Assembly: GCA_902610905.1 (NCBI GenBank)
Contig: CACLXS010000003.1
Location: 62,001-126,000 of the forward strand
Direction: 5' to 3'
From: an uncultured SAR86 cluster bacterium
GTDB taxonomy: Bacteria; Pseudomonadota; Gammaproteobacteria; Magnimaribacterales; D2472
DNA: 64,000 bases
The translations under genes were made by a program, and so were the position numbers. Below are positions 33,040 to 42,582 of the stretch, in pieces; within the stretch, counting starts at the first letter, position 1; each line of letters starts with the position of its first letter. The notes below the pieces were generated by a model. The model was not told the DNA's origin, made no database searches, and was given only the letters and a program-made list of their open reading frames with translations.

Positions 33040-33629
33040 TAATTTTTGTTTATAAACTTAGCAATTCGTGAGCCTGAATTTTTAGCAATTTCATATTCAT
33101 GAGGAGTAAGATTGTTTGATTCATTGAAACTTTCAACATGAGAGGGGCCGTAAGGAGTGCCACCAGACTTAGTTTTGCTTAAATCTTTAATGGAGTATGG
33201 TGTACCTAAGATTATCATTCCTTGATGCAGCATGTAGGTTAATAAATTAAATTGAGTTATTTCTTGTCCTCCATGCATTGAACCGGTTGAAGTAAATGCT
33301 AATCCTGGAATATCTTCCAATGTATTTGCCGACCAAAGATCTCCAGTTGAATCAAGAAAATATTTAAGAGGAGCGGCCATTGAACCAAATCTAGTTGGAG
33401 ACCCTAAAGCAAGACCTGAGCAATTTATTAAATCTTCTTTTGTGCAATATACTTCATCTTTTTCAGGGATATTTTTTTCAGTTTGCTCAGTCACAGAAGA
33501 TACCTTAGGAACTGTTCTTATTCTTACACTTAAGTTCTCTTGTTCAGCCCCATCAGCAATAGCATGAGCAATATTTCTTACTGAACCTCCAGCTGAGTAA
33601 AAAAGAATTAATAAATATTTATTTTCCAT
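33039..33629 (-). CDS. wrbA: NAD(P)H:quinone oxidoreductase, WrbA type
   Basis: A flavodoxin-like FMN enzyme reducing quinones by two electrons, 196 aa. It has the FMN phosphate loop LFYSAGGSVRNIAHAIADG near residues 9-27, GSPTRFGSMAAPLKYFLDSTGDLW near 77-100, and TSTGSMHGGQEIT near 112, all typical of WrbA. The family protects against redox stress and is cytosolic or loosely membrane-associated. It starts 20 bases from the divergent TlpA-like gene, leaving little room for separate promoters. Confidence 0.93.
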   Translation of the reverse strand: MENKYLLILFYSAGGSVRNIAHAIADGAEQENLSVRIRTVPKVSSVTEQTEKNIPEKDEVYCTKEDLINCSGLALGSPTRFGSMAAPLKYFLDSTGDLWSANTLEDIPGLAFTSTGSMHGGQEITQFNLLTYMLHQGMIILGTPYSIKDLSKTKSGGTPYGPSHVESFNESNNLTPHEYEIAKNSGSRIAKFINKN

Positions 33630-33648
33630 ATATGTAATTTAGCCTATT

Positions 33649-34101
33649 ATGTCACTTATGAAAGGTAAAATTATACCCTTGTTATGTATTTTCATTTTAT
33701 TTGGTTGTCAAAAAAATGATATACAAGTCTATAACGGTAAAGATACTTCATTTGAAAAATTAAAGGGCCAATGGATTATTGTTAACTATTGGGCTGATTG
33801 GTGTGCTCCATGTATAAAGGAGCTACCTGAACTATTTGAATTTGCTGAAGAAAATAATGATGTACTTGTATATGTGTACAATTTTGATGAGTTGGAAAAA
33901 GAAGATCTCAAACCAGTTGCAAAAAGGTTTAATTTGAAACTTCCATCCCTAATATCCCATCCAAGAGAGATTTGGGGCATTCAAACACCTCCAGCCGTTC
34001 CAGCTACATTCTTTATTAATCCAGAAGGTATTGTTGTCGAGTCTTTATTTAGACCTCAGACAAAAGATAGCCTTAGTTCTGTTTTATCTTCATTGAAATA
34101 A
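33649..34101 (+). CDS. TlpA-like thioredoxin-fold lipoprotein
   Basis: A 150-aa predicted lipoprotein with lipobox LFGC (Cys20 from the first ATG) and a thioredoxin/TlpA domain. The redox motif is DWCAPC (Cys52, Cys55) and the cis-Pro region VPATFFINPEG. It is divergent from wrbA, as in several Pseudomonas-like genomes. It probably reduces or isomerises periplasmic thiols with electrons from a DsbD-type protein. ATGs at 33649 and 33658 are both possible starts. Its 3' end overlaps the convergent M23 peptidase gene by 12 bases. Confidence 0.85.
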   Translation: MSLMKGKIIPLLCIFILFGCQKNDIQVYNGKDTSFEKLKGQWIIVNYWADWCAPCIKELPELFEFAEENNDVLVYVYNFDELEKEDLKPVAKRFNLKLPSLISHPREIWGIQTPPAVPATFFINPEGIVVESLFRPQTKDSLSSVLSSLK

Positions 34102-34878
34102 TTTTTCAAAAAAATTTTCAGCAATCAATGATTCTGGGTTTATTCTCTCACCACCTAAATAAACAGACCAATGTAAATGGGGTCCAGTCACTCTTCCTGT
34201 AGATCCAACTTTACCTATTACATCACCTTGACTAAGATAGTCATTCATTTGAACGTGAACTTTTGACATATGACTATAAGAAGAAATTAATCCAAAGCCA
34301 TGATCTAAGATTAAATAGTTCCCAGAATAAAAAAAATCACCTATTAGAATTACTTTCCCCGCAGCTGGTGCAATAATTCTCGTTCCTTCAGGTGCAGCTA
34401 TATCTAATGCCAGATGAGGAGACCTTGGCTGATCATTTATATATCTTTGTTTGCCGTATCTACTAGAAATTATTCCATCAACAGGATTTATAAATTTTAA
34501 TGATGATTTGATATCAGTAGAATATTTGTTTAAAGAATTTTTTATAAGTTGAGATTCTTTGTAGGCTCTTTGGCCGTCTTCCTCGCTTAAATTCACTTTA
34601 GAAACATCTAAAATTGTAATTCTTGATTCACCATAATTTTTTTTATTAACCTTAATTGGAACGCAATACGTATTGATCAGTTTGCTATTTTTTGTAAAAG
34701 GTGAGGGTACAATTGCGTAATCAATTTTGTTAAATGTATAAAAAAATACTTGTTTATTTTTAATATCCGGGCAAGAAGAAGTTTTGATTGCTATCATTTC
34801 CCCAGGATCAACGACTATCTCACTTTTTAATTCTGATGATAGAACAATAACCAAAAAGATAAATATTTTAAATATCAT
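34090..34878 (-). CDS. M23-family metallopeptidase, exported
   Basis: A 262-aa protein with a signal sequence (residues ~1-19) and a C-terminal LytM domain (~150-255). The zinc ligands are visible in HLALDIAAPEG (His, Asp) and GPHLHWSVYLGG (His of HxH), with SSYSHMSKVHV between. These enzymes cleave peptidoglycan cross-bridges or, when inactive, activate amidases; the intact ligands favour an active enzyme. The N-terminal part (~20-140) is an unassigned beta-rich region. It overlaps the xseA stop by 11 bases. Confidence 0.9.
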   Translation of the reverse strand: MIFKIFIFLVIVLSSELKSEIVVDPGEMIAIKTSSCPDIKNKQVFFYTFNKIDYAIVPSPFTKNSKLINTYCVPIKVNKKNYGESRITILDVSKVNLSEEDGQRAYKESQLIKNSLNKYSTDIKSSLKFINPVDGIISSRYGKQRYINDQPRSPHLALDIAAPEGTRIIAPAAGKVILIGDFFYSGNYLILDHGFGLISSYSHMSKVHVQMNDYLSQGDVIGKVGSTGRVTGPHLHWSVYLGGERINPESLIAENFFEKLFQ

Positions 34879-36238
34879 CTTTTTTATTTTTTACTTCTAT
34901 ATCTATAAATCCTTTATTTAATCTTGCGCTTAAAGTTTCACCAACTTTTACATCTTGATTAGATTTGATCGATTCCCCAGATTTATTTTGAATAATCGAG
35001 TATCCTCTCTCAAGAATTGATAAAGGATTGAGAATTTCTAAATTTTTTTCATATTCTTGAATCAAGAAAGAATTTCGATATATAGAAGATTTGATTTCTT
35101 TTTTTATCAAATTTTTAATGTGCTCTATTTTCGTATTTAACTGTTGAATATATTTATTTGGGCTTCTTTCTTTAAATCTTGATCTAAGAAGACTTAATGT
35201 TTGTTTATTTTCAGCAAGTAGCATCTTAATATTTTGTTTTAATTGCAATTCATAACTATCAATTTTTTGATTCTGCTCTCTTAAAATCATTAATGGACTT
35301 CTAATATTCTTTTTGAGATATTCAATTTTTTGTATTTTATTTAAGATAGAATTTGTAATTGTTCGCCCAAGATCAATATATAAGTTAATTATTTTATCTT
35401 TAGCTTGAAAATTAAACTCAGTAGCTATTTCTGCTGAGGCAGTTGGAGTGGGGGCCCTCATATCTGATACAAAGTCACAAATTGTAAAATCTATTTCATG
35501 ACCAACACCTGAAATAGTTGGAATTGGGAACGATGCAATCTCTCTTGCAAGATTTTCATTATTAAAACACCACAGGTCCTCAATAGATCCACCGCCTCTG
35601 CATATTAGAACTAAATCAATAGGATTATCTTGAGTATGATTATTAAATTTTATAATTCTATTCAATGAATTGATAATCGTATTAGGCGCTGTATCGCCTT
35701 GAACTACAGCAGGACTAATAGAAACATGAGCAAAAGGCGCTCTTCTTTGAATTGTACTTACGATATCTTGAAATGCAGCTGTTGAGGAGGAGGTTACTAC
35801 TCCAATATGCTTCGGTGCTTGAGGTATAAATAATTTTTTTGATTGATCAAACAACCCCTCAGATTCTAGTTTTTTCTTTAATTTTTCAAACTGATGCATT
35901 AAGTTTCCTGCGCCAGCTTGTTCAATTGATTTAACCATTAACTGATAACGACCAGTTGCAGGGTATAAGCTAACTTGACCTTTTAGTATGCATTTATCGC
36001 CATCTTCTGGATTGAAATTAAGTTTGGATGCTTGTGATCGCCACATTGCACAACCAATGGCTCCGTCTTCATCTTTTAAGGTGAAGTATATATGGCCTGA
36101 GCTTGGCCTAGACATATTAGATATTTCACCAATTACAGCAATATTGGTAAAAGCATCCTCAAGCAAATATTTTGCAGATCTATTTAATTCTCCGACTGAG
36201 ATAATTTCTTTATTCTGCTCTACAATATTCTCTTGCAT
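34868..36238 (-). CDS. xseA: exodeoxyribonuclease VII large subunit
   Basis: Nuclease for single-stranded DNA, acting with XseB. The 456-aa protein has an N-terminal OB fold (~10-105, [42 protein letters not shown] in pieces), the catalytic domain with [39 protein letters not shown] and [27 protein letters not shown]-like motif, then a long coiled-coil stretch and a C-terminal [14 protein letters not shown] strand region. The length is normal. xseB is not adjacent. Confidence 0.95.
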   Translation of the reverse strand: [456 protein letters not shown]

Positions 36239-36255
36239 AATTAAATTATAACTTC

Positions 36256-37134
36256 ATGGTTAACAATTTTCAGAAAACAAATTATTTTTTAATGCTTGCA
36301 TTTGGGGCTATGTTAATTGGCTTTGCACCAATTTTTGTTAAATGGAGTCTATTGTCTCCATCAGCGATACTTTTTTGGAGAATGTTATTAGCACTGCCTT
36401 TGTTAATTATCTTTAATTATGTTGTCAACAAACAATTCTTATTTAGAGTTAAAAATAAAAACACAATTTTTTATACTGCATTAGCATCGTTGGCTTTTAC
36501 AACTGACTTAATTTTGTGGCATGCAAGCATGTCAATAACCTCTGTATCAAATGCAACAATTATTGTAAATTCAGCACCAATTTTTGTTGCAATCCTTGCG
36601 TTCCTAATTTTTAAAGAGAAACCAGCAAAAGGCTTTGGAATATCTTTTTTAACTACTTATATTGGAATAATAGGACTAATTATTTTTTCAAATAATTTTA
36701 CTTCGGGAAGAGTTTTTGGTGATATCTTATGCATGATAGCTGCTATTGGATATGCCGTATATTTATTAGTGATATCAAGATTAGGCAAAGAGACCTCTTT
36801 AAATATTATTTTTTATACAACATTTTTCTGTTGTTTATTTTCTATCCTCCCAATGATTTATGATGGCGGAAACCATATTCCAACATCACATTTTGAGTGG
36901 ACAAATTTATTTTTAATGGCTTTTTTGTGTCAATTTGGCGGACAGTTTTTAATCACTATTGGAATTGGAAAGGTCTCAGCATCAAATGGATCAATTGGAT
37001 TATTAATGCAGCCTTTGACAGCAACAATTCTTGCGGCTTTTATTTTTTCTGAGATTCTTAATTTAATACAAATATTATTTGTTTTAATAACCCTCATAGG
37101 GATATATTTAGCAAGATTGAGTATTATAAAATAA
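36256..37134 (+). CDS. DMT-family transporter (EamA domains)
   Basis: A 292-aa inner-membrane protein with ten helices in two EamA repeats. The first repeat shows GFAPIFVKWSLLSPSAILFWRML and a second-half signature SNATIIVNSAPIFVAILAFLIFKEKPAKG; the second repeat has SNGSIGLLMQPLTATILAAFIFSEIL. Members export amino acids, metabolites or drugs; the substrate is unknown. It is divergent from xseA by 17 bases and followed by the carbonic anhydrase gene after 15 bases. Confidence 0.87.
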   Translation: MVNNFQKTNYFLMLAFGAMLIGFAPIFVKWSLLSPSAILFWRMLLALPLLIIFNYVVNKQFLFRVKNKNTIFYTALASLAFTTDLILWHASMSITSVSNATIIVNSAPIFVAILAFLIFKEKPAKGFGISFLTTYIGIIGLIIFSNNFTSGRVFGDILCMIAAIGYAVYLLVISRLGKETSLNIIFYTTFFCCLFSILPMIYDGGNHIPTSHFEWTNLFLMAFLCQFGGQFLITIGIGKVSASNGSIGLLMQPLTATILAAFIFSEILNLIQILFVLITLIGIYLARLSIIK

Positions 37135-37149
37135 AAAGATGGTCTATTT

Positions 37150-37671
37150 ATGTCAAAAATTTTAGATGAATTACTAGCTTCAAATAAAGCTTATGCAGAT
37201 AAATTTGGTACAAAAAGAGATTTACAGGCTACGCCTATAAAAAAGTTTGCAATACTTACTTGTATGGATGCAAGGCTTGATCCTGCAAAGTTTGCAGGAT
37301 TATCTGAAGGTGATGCACACGTAATAAGGAATGCAGGCGGGAGAGCAAGTGATGATGCTATCCGTTCTTTATTAATATCACATAAATTACTTGGAACGCA
37401 TGAATGGTTTGTAATACACCATACCGACTGTGGTTTAGAAAAATTTTCAAATAAAGATATAGATGAGAAATTTAACCTTGAACCAGGCAACTCAATAGAC
37501 TGGTTAACATTTTCAGATAATGAAAAAAGCGTAATTGAAGATGTTTTATATATTAAAAAACATCCTTTGGTACCAAACTCTATTCTTGTATATGGATATA
37601 TTTATCACTGTAAAACTGGAAAAATGATAGAGGTAAGAGAGGCAACAAAAGTCGGAGCAAGACAAATCTAA
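37150..37671 (+). CDS. beta-carbonic anhydrase
   Basis: A zinc enzyme interconverting CO2 and bicarbonate, 173 aa. The ligands are Cys38 in TCMDARLD (with the Asp40-Arg42 dyad), His91 and Cys94 in HHTDC, and the [15 protein letters not shown] block is conserved. The small size and lack of extra N-terminal helices place it in the short beta class found in Actinobacteria and marine bacteria. It is cytosolic, with no signal. It follows a DMT transporter and precedes a tRNA pair. Confidence 0.9.
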   Translation: MSKILDELLASNKAYADKFGTKRDLQATPIKKFAILTCMDARLDPAKFAGLSEGDAHVIRNAGGRASDDAIRSLLISHKLLGTHEWFVIHHTDCGLEKFSNKDIDEKFNLEPGNSIDWLTFSDNEKSVIEDVLYIKKHPLVPNSILVYGYIYHCKTGKMIEVREATKVGARQI

Positions 37672-37702
37672 AATCTAATAAAATAAATTATAAAAATTTC
37701 TT

Positions 37703-37730
37703 TTGTATACTTAGATTTTATCAATATAAT
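37703..37730 (+). promoter_or_regulatory. promoter of tRNA-Val(TAC)/tRNA-Asp
   Basis: TTGTAT (37703-37708) and consensus TATAAT (37725-37730) are 16 bases apart and end 9 bases before the first tRNA. Confidence 0.65.
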
Positions 37731-37739
37731 ACCCAGCGT

Positions 37740-37816
37740 GGGTGATTAGCTCAGTTTGGTAGAGCATCTCGTTTACACCGAGAGGGTCGGCAGTTCGATC
37801 CTGTCATCACCCACCA
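37740..37816 (+). tRNA. tRNA-Val(TAC)
   Basis: The cloverleaf folds as GGGTGAT/ATCACCC acceptor, GCTC/GAGC D stem, TCTCG/CGAGA anticodon stem with loop TTTACAC (anticodon TAC), T arm GGCAG/CTGTC, discriminator A and encoded CCA. It is the second valine tRNA in the window. Confidence 0.97.
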
Positions 37817-37871
37817 ATATTAAATAGTTGAATTATTATGTATTAAATATATTATTCAATTGTAAATAAGT

Positions 37872-37946
37872 GGTCCGGTAGTTAAACGGTTATAATTCCG
37901 CCCTGTCACGGCGGCGTTCGGGGTTCGATTCCCCGTCGGACCGCCA
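37872..37946 (+). tRNA. tRNA-Asp(GTC)
   Basis: Acceptor GGTCCGG/TCGGACC, anticodon stem CCGCC/GGCGG with loop CTGTCAC (anticodon GTC), T arm CGGGG/CCCCG, discriminator G and encoded CCA. The D stem is weak (GTTA/TAAT), as in many Asp/Glu tRNAs. It is 55 bases after tRNA-Val and likely shares its transcript. Confidence 0.95.
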
Positions 37947-37953
37947 CTTAAAT

Positions 37954-38361
37954 ATGAATATAGTTGTCTTAAGTTTACTAATATTATGCTACTCCCTTGT
38001 TTTAGGCATAATATTCGCTCAAGTTTTACTTACAGCACCTGTTGTGTTTAAAGTACTTGATGATCAAAATGCTTCAAATTTTCTAAGAAAAATCTTTCCA
38101 AGATATTATTTACTTATATTGTTAATTGCTTTAATTGCTTTACTAATAAGTTATCTTTTTTTTCAAACTATAGACGTATACTTTGCTCTTACAGCTGTAG
38201 GGTTTGCTTTTATTGGATACATCATCATACCACTAACAAATATTGCCAGAGACAGGGGGTGGGATAGATTATTTAAGTTTTTTCATAATTTAAGTGTCTT
38301 TAATACTCTTGTAATTTTTATAGTATCTGTTGTTCAGATAATAAGAGTTACCTATCTATAA
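37954..38361 (+). CDS. DUF4149 membrane protein
   Basis: A 135-aa protein with four predicted transmembrane helices. FAQVLLTAPVVFKVLDDQNASNFLRKIFPRYYLL and IIPLTNIARDRGWDRLFKFFHNLSVFNTLVIFIV match the DUF4149/TMEM205-like pattern, including the conserved His near the end. The function is unknown. It begins 8 bases after tRNA-Asp and could be read from the tRNA transcript. Confidence 0.78.
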   Translation: MNIVVLSLLILCYSLVLGIIFAQVLLTAPVVFKVLDDQNASNFLRKIFPRYYLLILLIALIALLISYLFFQTIDVYFALTAVGFAFIGYIIIPLTNIARDRGWDRLFKFFHNLSVFNTLVIFIVSVVQIIRVTYL

Positions 38362-38376
38362 AAACTGATTTTTTAC

Positions 38377-38395
38377 TTGAATTTCTTAAATTCAA
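38377..38395. promoter_or_regulatory. perfect inverted repeat upstream of htpG
   Basis: TTGAATTT and AAATTCAA are separated by CTT and lie 32 bases before the htpG start. The left arm with its preceding C also reads CTTGAAT, close to a sigma32 -35 box, but the matching -10 is poor. It could be an operator or a weak terminator. Confidence 0.4.
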
Positions 38396-38426
38396 TATTA
38401 TTTAAATGTCATTAGAGAGGATTATT

Positions 38427-40253
38427 ATGGCAAGATCAAAAACTAAATCATTTCAGACAGAAACAAAGCAGCTTTTAAAGCTGATGATTCATTCTCTTTA
38501 CTCCAATAAAGAAATTTTTATCAGGGAGTTGGTATCTAACGCATCAGACGCAATAGACAAACTAAGGTTTAAATCTGTTGAAGATAAGTCTATTGCCAAA
38601 TACACAAAGGACCTAAAGATAGATGTCCAAGTTTTAAAAGAAGAAAAAAAAATCATTATCTCTGATAATGGTATTGGGATGAATGAGGAAGAGATAGTTG
38701 CCAATATTGGAACTATTGCAAGATCAGGTACTGCATCCTTTTTAGAAAACATAACGGGTGATAAGAAAAAAGATTCTAATTTAATAGGTCAGTTTGGTGT
38801 TGGTTTCTATTCAGTTTTTATGGTTGCTGACAAAGTACAGGTTATTTCAAAATCTGTTTTTGAAAAAACTGATACAGCAATAATGTGGGAAAGCTCTGGT
38901 GAAGAAAAATATAAACTCACAGAAGTCACTAAAGAAACAAATGGTACAGATATTGTTATATATTTAAATGAAGAGAATACAGAATTTGCTGAAGATGGAA
39001 GAGTGAGATTTTTGCTTGAGAAGTATTCCCAATACATTAATTTTCCTCTAAATTTAATTGGAGAAGACTCTGAATCAAAAAGAATAAACGATGCTGATGC
39101 ACTTTGGTTAAAGTCTAAAAGATCAATCAAAGAAGAAGAGTATAAAGAGTTCTATAAATTTATTACTTATGATCAAGACGATCCACTGCTTTGGGCTCAT
39201 AACAAAGTTGAGGGAAAGAACGAATATACAAATTTACTATACATACCTTCAAAACCACCCTTTGATCTTTGGAATCGTGAGTCACCTAGAGGCGTTAAAC
39301 TATATATTCAAAGAGTTTTCATAATGGATGATGCTTCAAATTTCTTACCATTATATTTAAGATTTGTTAGAGGAATTATTGATACTAATGACCTGCCTTT
39401 AAACGTGTCTCGAGAAATTCTTCAAGAACACCATCTCGTGGATACTATAAAAAAAGCTGTAACTAAAAGAATGCTTGACTCTCTAAAAGCTCTTAAAAAG
39501 GACTCTTTTGACAGTTATAAAGAATTTTGGAATGAATACGGTTTGGTTTTAAAAGAGGGGCCAGCTGAAGACAGAGAAAATAAAGACTTAATAGCAAGTA
39601 TATTACTATTTTCTTCCACTTATGCAAATAGTAAAGATAGCGACCAAAGCCTTGATGACTATCTTGAGCGAATGAGCGATGACCAAGATAAGATATATTA
39701 CTGTGTAGCTGATACATATGAAGCTGCAGCTAATTCCCCGCATATTGAAGGCTTAAAATCAAAAGGAATAGAAGTTCTTCTCTTAACAGATAGAATTGAT
39801 GAATGGGTTATGGCAGGATTAATGGAATATCAAGGAAAAGAATTAGTAAATGTTGCCAAAGAAGATGTTGTTGATGAAGATAAAACAAAAAAAGTTTCAG
39901 AGGCAGATCAAGATATTCTAGCAAAAATCAAAAAACAATTAGATGATAAAGTCTCTGACGTAATAATAAGTAAGCGTTTAACAGATTCTGCTTCTTGTAT
40001 CGTTTTACCTAAACATGAGCCTGGAGCTCAGTTAAGAAAAATACTTGAAGCTTCTGGTCAATCATTAGGATCATCTAACCCGATTTTTGAAATTAACATG
40101 AAACACAAATTGGTTAAAAAGCTTAAAGATATGAAAGGCAAACAATTTAATTCATTTGTAGATTTTCTTTATGACTATGCTGTAATAGCTGAGGGTGGAT
40201 CACCTCAAGATCCATCAAAATATCTGAGGCAATTAGATAAGTATCTTTCTTAG
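38427..40253 (+). CDS. htpG: molecular chaperone HtpG (Hsp90)
   Basis: ATP-dependent cytosolic chaperone, 608 aa from the preferred start. The GHKL ATPase domain shows FIRELVSNASDAIDKLRF, the DNGIGMNEEE loop, GTIARSGT and GQFGVGFYSVFMVADKV. The middle domain has the catalytic Arg region GIIDTNDLPLNVSREILQ, and a C-terminal dimerisation domain follows. The ATG at 38427 is chosen because AGAGAGG lies 6-7 bases before it and the family usually begins close to the SFQTE motif; 38406 adds seven residues. Confidence 0.96.
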   Translation: MARSKTKSFQTETKQLLKLMIHSLYSNKEIFIRELVSNASDAIDKLRFKSVEDKSIAKYTKDLKIDVQVLKEEKKIIISDNGIGMNEEEIVANIGTIARSGTASFLENITGDKKKDSNLIGQFGVGFYSVFMVADKVQVISKSVFEKTDTAIMWESSGEEKYKLTEVTKETNGTDIVIYLNEENTEFAEDGRVRFLLEKYSQYINFPLNLIGEDSESKRINDADALWLKSKRSIKEEEYKEFYKFITYDQDDPLLWAHNKVEGKNEYTNLLYIPSKPPFDLWNRESPRGVKLYIQRVFIMDDASNFLPLYLRFVRGIIDTNDLPLNVSREILQEHHLVDTIKKAVTKRMLDSLKALKKDSFDSYKEFWNEYGLVLKEGPAEDRENKDLIASILLFSSTYANSKDSDQSLDDYLERMSDDQDKIYYCVADTYEAAANSPHIEGLKSKGIEVLLLTDRIDEWVMAGLMEYQGKELVNVAKEDVVDEDKTKKVSEADQDILAKIKKQLDDKVSDVIISKRLTDSASCIVLPKHEPGAQLRKILEASGQSLGSSNPIFEINMKHKLVKKLKDMKGKQFNSFVDFLYDYAVIAEGGSPQDPSKYLRQLDKYLS

Positions 40254-40255
40254 TT

Positions 40256-41308
40256 ATGAACATAATAAAAAAAGTTGCAGTTTTGGGTGGAGGAAGCTTT
40301 GGTACTGTTCTAGCAAATATAGCAGCATCTAATGGATATGATGTTTCATTATGGGTCAGAGATTCAGATCAGGCACTAAGAATTAACTCAGAAGGAGCAA
40401 ATACCACATATCATCCTGAACTTAAGCTATCTTCAAATATTGAAGCTTCAGAAAATTTAGATTCTGTAGTCAAAGAGGCAGATATTGTCTTAATAGCGAC
40501 ACCAAGTTTAATATTTGAAAATATAATAAAGAGAATTACACACATAGTAGAAGAGGGAGCCCATATTATTTCTTGCACTAAAGGAATTAAACTAGATCCT
40601 TTTAGATCAATGTCTGACATTATTAAAATGAATATTGATACCTCTAAGAACAGTGTAGGAGTTATTAGTGGTCCAAACCTAGCTAAAGAAATTGCTGAAG
40701 AAAAAGTAACTGGAACGGTTATAGCAAGTAGCGATGAATTATTAATTAATGACATAAAAGAAACCCTTTCATCTGACACATTTAAGATATATTCTTCAGA
40801 TGACATTCAAGGTGTTGAGTTAGCAGGAGCACTAAAAAATATATACGCAATTATCTGTGGTATTGCTGAGTCCTTGAAAGTTGGTGAAAATGCTATTGGA
40901 TTAATTCTTACAAGAAGCATGGCTGAAATGAGTAGATTTGCAGTTGCAAAAGGAGCTAATCCTATAACCTTTCTTGGACTTGCTGGCATGGGTGATTTAG
41001 TAGCGACTTGTACCTCAAATTTATCAAGAAATTTTCAACTTGGCATGAACTTAGGAAACGGCCTAAACCTAGATGAAGCTAAATTAAAAGTTGGGCAAGT
41101 TGCTGAGGGTGTAAGAACTCTTGAAGTTATAAAAGCAGAATCTGCTAACTTAAATATAAGCATGCCATTAGTCGATTCTTTATATAATATTGTTTTTAAT
41201 AACGCATCATCAAAAACATTTATTGATGATCTTGTGAATAATCCACACGAAGTTGATGTAGAATTTACTTACAGGGATAAAAATTATGACTCAAATAGAA
41301 ATAGATAA
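40256..41308 (+). CDS. gpsA: glycerol-3-phosphate dehydrogenase [NAD(P)+]
   Basis: Makes sn-glycerol-3-phosphate for phospholipids from dihydroxyacetone phosphate. The 350-aa protein has the cofactor loop VLGGGSFGTVLA at 9-20, a conserved central SGPNLAKEIAEE, the catalytic Lys in VELAGALKNIYAIICG, and GLAGMGDLVATCTSNLSRN. It starts 2 bases after htpG, which suggests shared transcription, and overlaps the DUF4389 gene by 23 bases. Length and motifs are normal. Confidence 0.96.
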   Translation: MNIIKKVAVLGGGSFGTVLANIAASNGYDVSLWVRDSDQALRINSEGANTTYHPELKLSSNIEASENLDSVVKEADIVLIATPSLIFENIIKRITHIVEEGAHIISCTKGIKLDPFRSMSDIIKMNIDTSKNSVGVISGPNLAKEIAEEKVTGTVIASSDELLINDIKETLSSDTFKIYSSDDIQGVELAGALKNIYAIICGIAESLKVGENAIGLILTRSMAEMSRFAVAKGANPITFLGLAGMGDLVATCTSNLSRNFQLGMNLGNGLNLDEAKLKVGQVAEGVRTLEVIKAESANLNISMPLVDSLYNIVFNNASSKTFIDDLVNNPHEVDVEFTYRDKNYDSNRNR

Positions 41309-41660
41309 GGAAGAAATTTTAAAAACAAGCAAGTGGATAAGGTTTTTATTCATGCTACTTTATGGCTTCGTAATTAATTTTGCGCTTACTTTGTGCATTG
41401 GATTAGCAATTGTTCAATTTTTGTTTTATCTATTCACTTCAAAACCAAACACGCCGATAGCAAACTTTAACTCTCATCTTTTAGAGTTTTTTCATGACTC
41501 TTTAGCCTTCTTATTATTTCAAACTGAAGAAAAACCATTTCCTTTTAAAGAAAATGAAAATGATGATATCAATAATGATGCTGAGAGTGAGGTTATAGAA
41601 GCAGAATTAGAAACAGATAATTCACCAGAGACGGAAGTTGCTGAAGAAGCAAAAGAGTAA
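41286..41660 (+). CDS. DUF4389 membrane protein
   Basis: A 124-aa protein with one or two transmembrane helices in the first 70 residues (WIRFLFMLLYGFVINFALTLCIGLAIVQFLFYLF) and a conserved FNSHLLEFFHDSLAFLLFQTEEKPFPF block, typical of DUF4389. The C-terminal ~35 residues are very acidic and probably disordered. The function is unknown; neighbours of this family are often metabolic genes. It overlaps gpsA by 23 bases. Confidence 0.8.
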   Translation: MTQIEIDKEEILKTSKWIRFLFMLLYGFVINFALTLCIGLAIVQFLFYLFTSKPNTPIANFNSHLLEFFHDSLAFLLFQTEEKPFPFKENENDDINNDAESEVIEAELETDNSPETEVAEEAKE

Positions 41661-42503
41661 TTAATTATTTAATATTTTTTTTGCGGACTGCACAGTATGC
41701 AAAATTAGTGTATTAATAGTCATTGGACCAACTCCACCAGGAACAGGTGTGTATGCAGAAGATATTTTATCCATTTGATCTAAGTCAATATCACCACATT
41801 TTTCAGGATGAAAACCTGCGTCAATAACAATAGCTCCTTGTTTAACCCAATCTATCTTAATAAATTTAGGTATTCCTACTGCTCCCACAATAAGATCTGC
41901 ATTTTTAATTATGTTTTTAATATTTTGGGTTCTTGAATGACATATTGTGACAGTAGCATTTAAATTGAGTAGCATCATAGCCATTGGCTTACCTAAAATA
42001 GGACTTCTTCCTACAACAACAGCATTTAAACCCTGAATTTCAAGCTCATAATGCTTAATTAATCTTATAATTCCTGCTGGTGTACATGAGCCATAAGCAT
42101 CAATACCCATAGACATATTTCCAAATCCAAGACAGGTAACACCATCTACATCTTTTTCAATATTAATTGCATCAAAACATTTTCTTTCATCAATCTGAGA
42201 TGGAACTGGGTGTTGCAATAAAATTCCATGAACATTTGGATTGTTATTTAAATCATCAATAGTTTCTAGTAACTCTTCTGTGGTTGTAGCTTCTGGAAGC
42301 TCAACAGCTATTGATTCTATTCCAACTTTCTTGCAAGTATTTCTTTTCATCCGAACATATGTTTCAGAAGCCGGATCATTGCCAACTAGAATGGTTGCAA
42401 GAGTAGGAGCAATACCATGTTTCTTTAGAGTTAAAACTTCTTTTTTTATTTCTTCTTCACTGTGAGAAGCTAATTTTTTACCATCTAAAATTTTTGCAGA
42501 CAT
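41661..42503 (-). CDS. folD: bifunctional methylenetetrahydrofolate dehydrogenase/cyclohydrolase
   Basis: Converts 5,10-methylene-THF to 10-formyl-THF, supplying PurN (encoded at 26836) and initiator formylation. The 280-aa protein shows [29 protein letters not shown] with the catalytic Lys, [14 protein letters not shown], the NADP loop [18 protein letters not shown], and [15 protein letters not shown] near the C terminus. Length and motifs are standard. It converges with DUF4389, with no bases between the two stop codons. Confidence 0.96.
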   Translation of the reverse strand: MSAKILDGKKLASHSEEEIKKEVLTLKKHGIAPTLATILVGNDPASETYVRMKRNTCKKVGIESIAVELPEATTTEELLETIDDLNNNPNVHGILLQHPVPSQIDERKCFDAINIEKDVDGVTCLGFGNMSMGIDAYGSCTPAGIIRLIKHYELEIQGLNAVVVGRSPILGKPMAMMLLNLNATVTICHSRTQNIKNIIKNADLIVGAVGIPKFIKIDWVKQGAIVIDAGFHPEKCGDIDLDQMDKISSAYTPVPGGVGPMTINTLILHTVQSAKKILNN

Positions 42504-42582
42504 GAAATTATTATGACATTTATCAATATTTATTCATATGATGATTGCTTATTTTTTAGATAAACTTTAATATTTGCAACCT

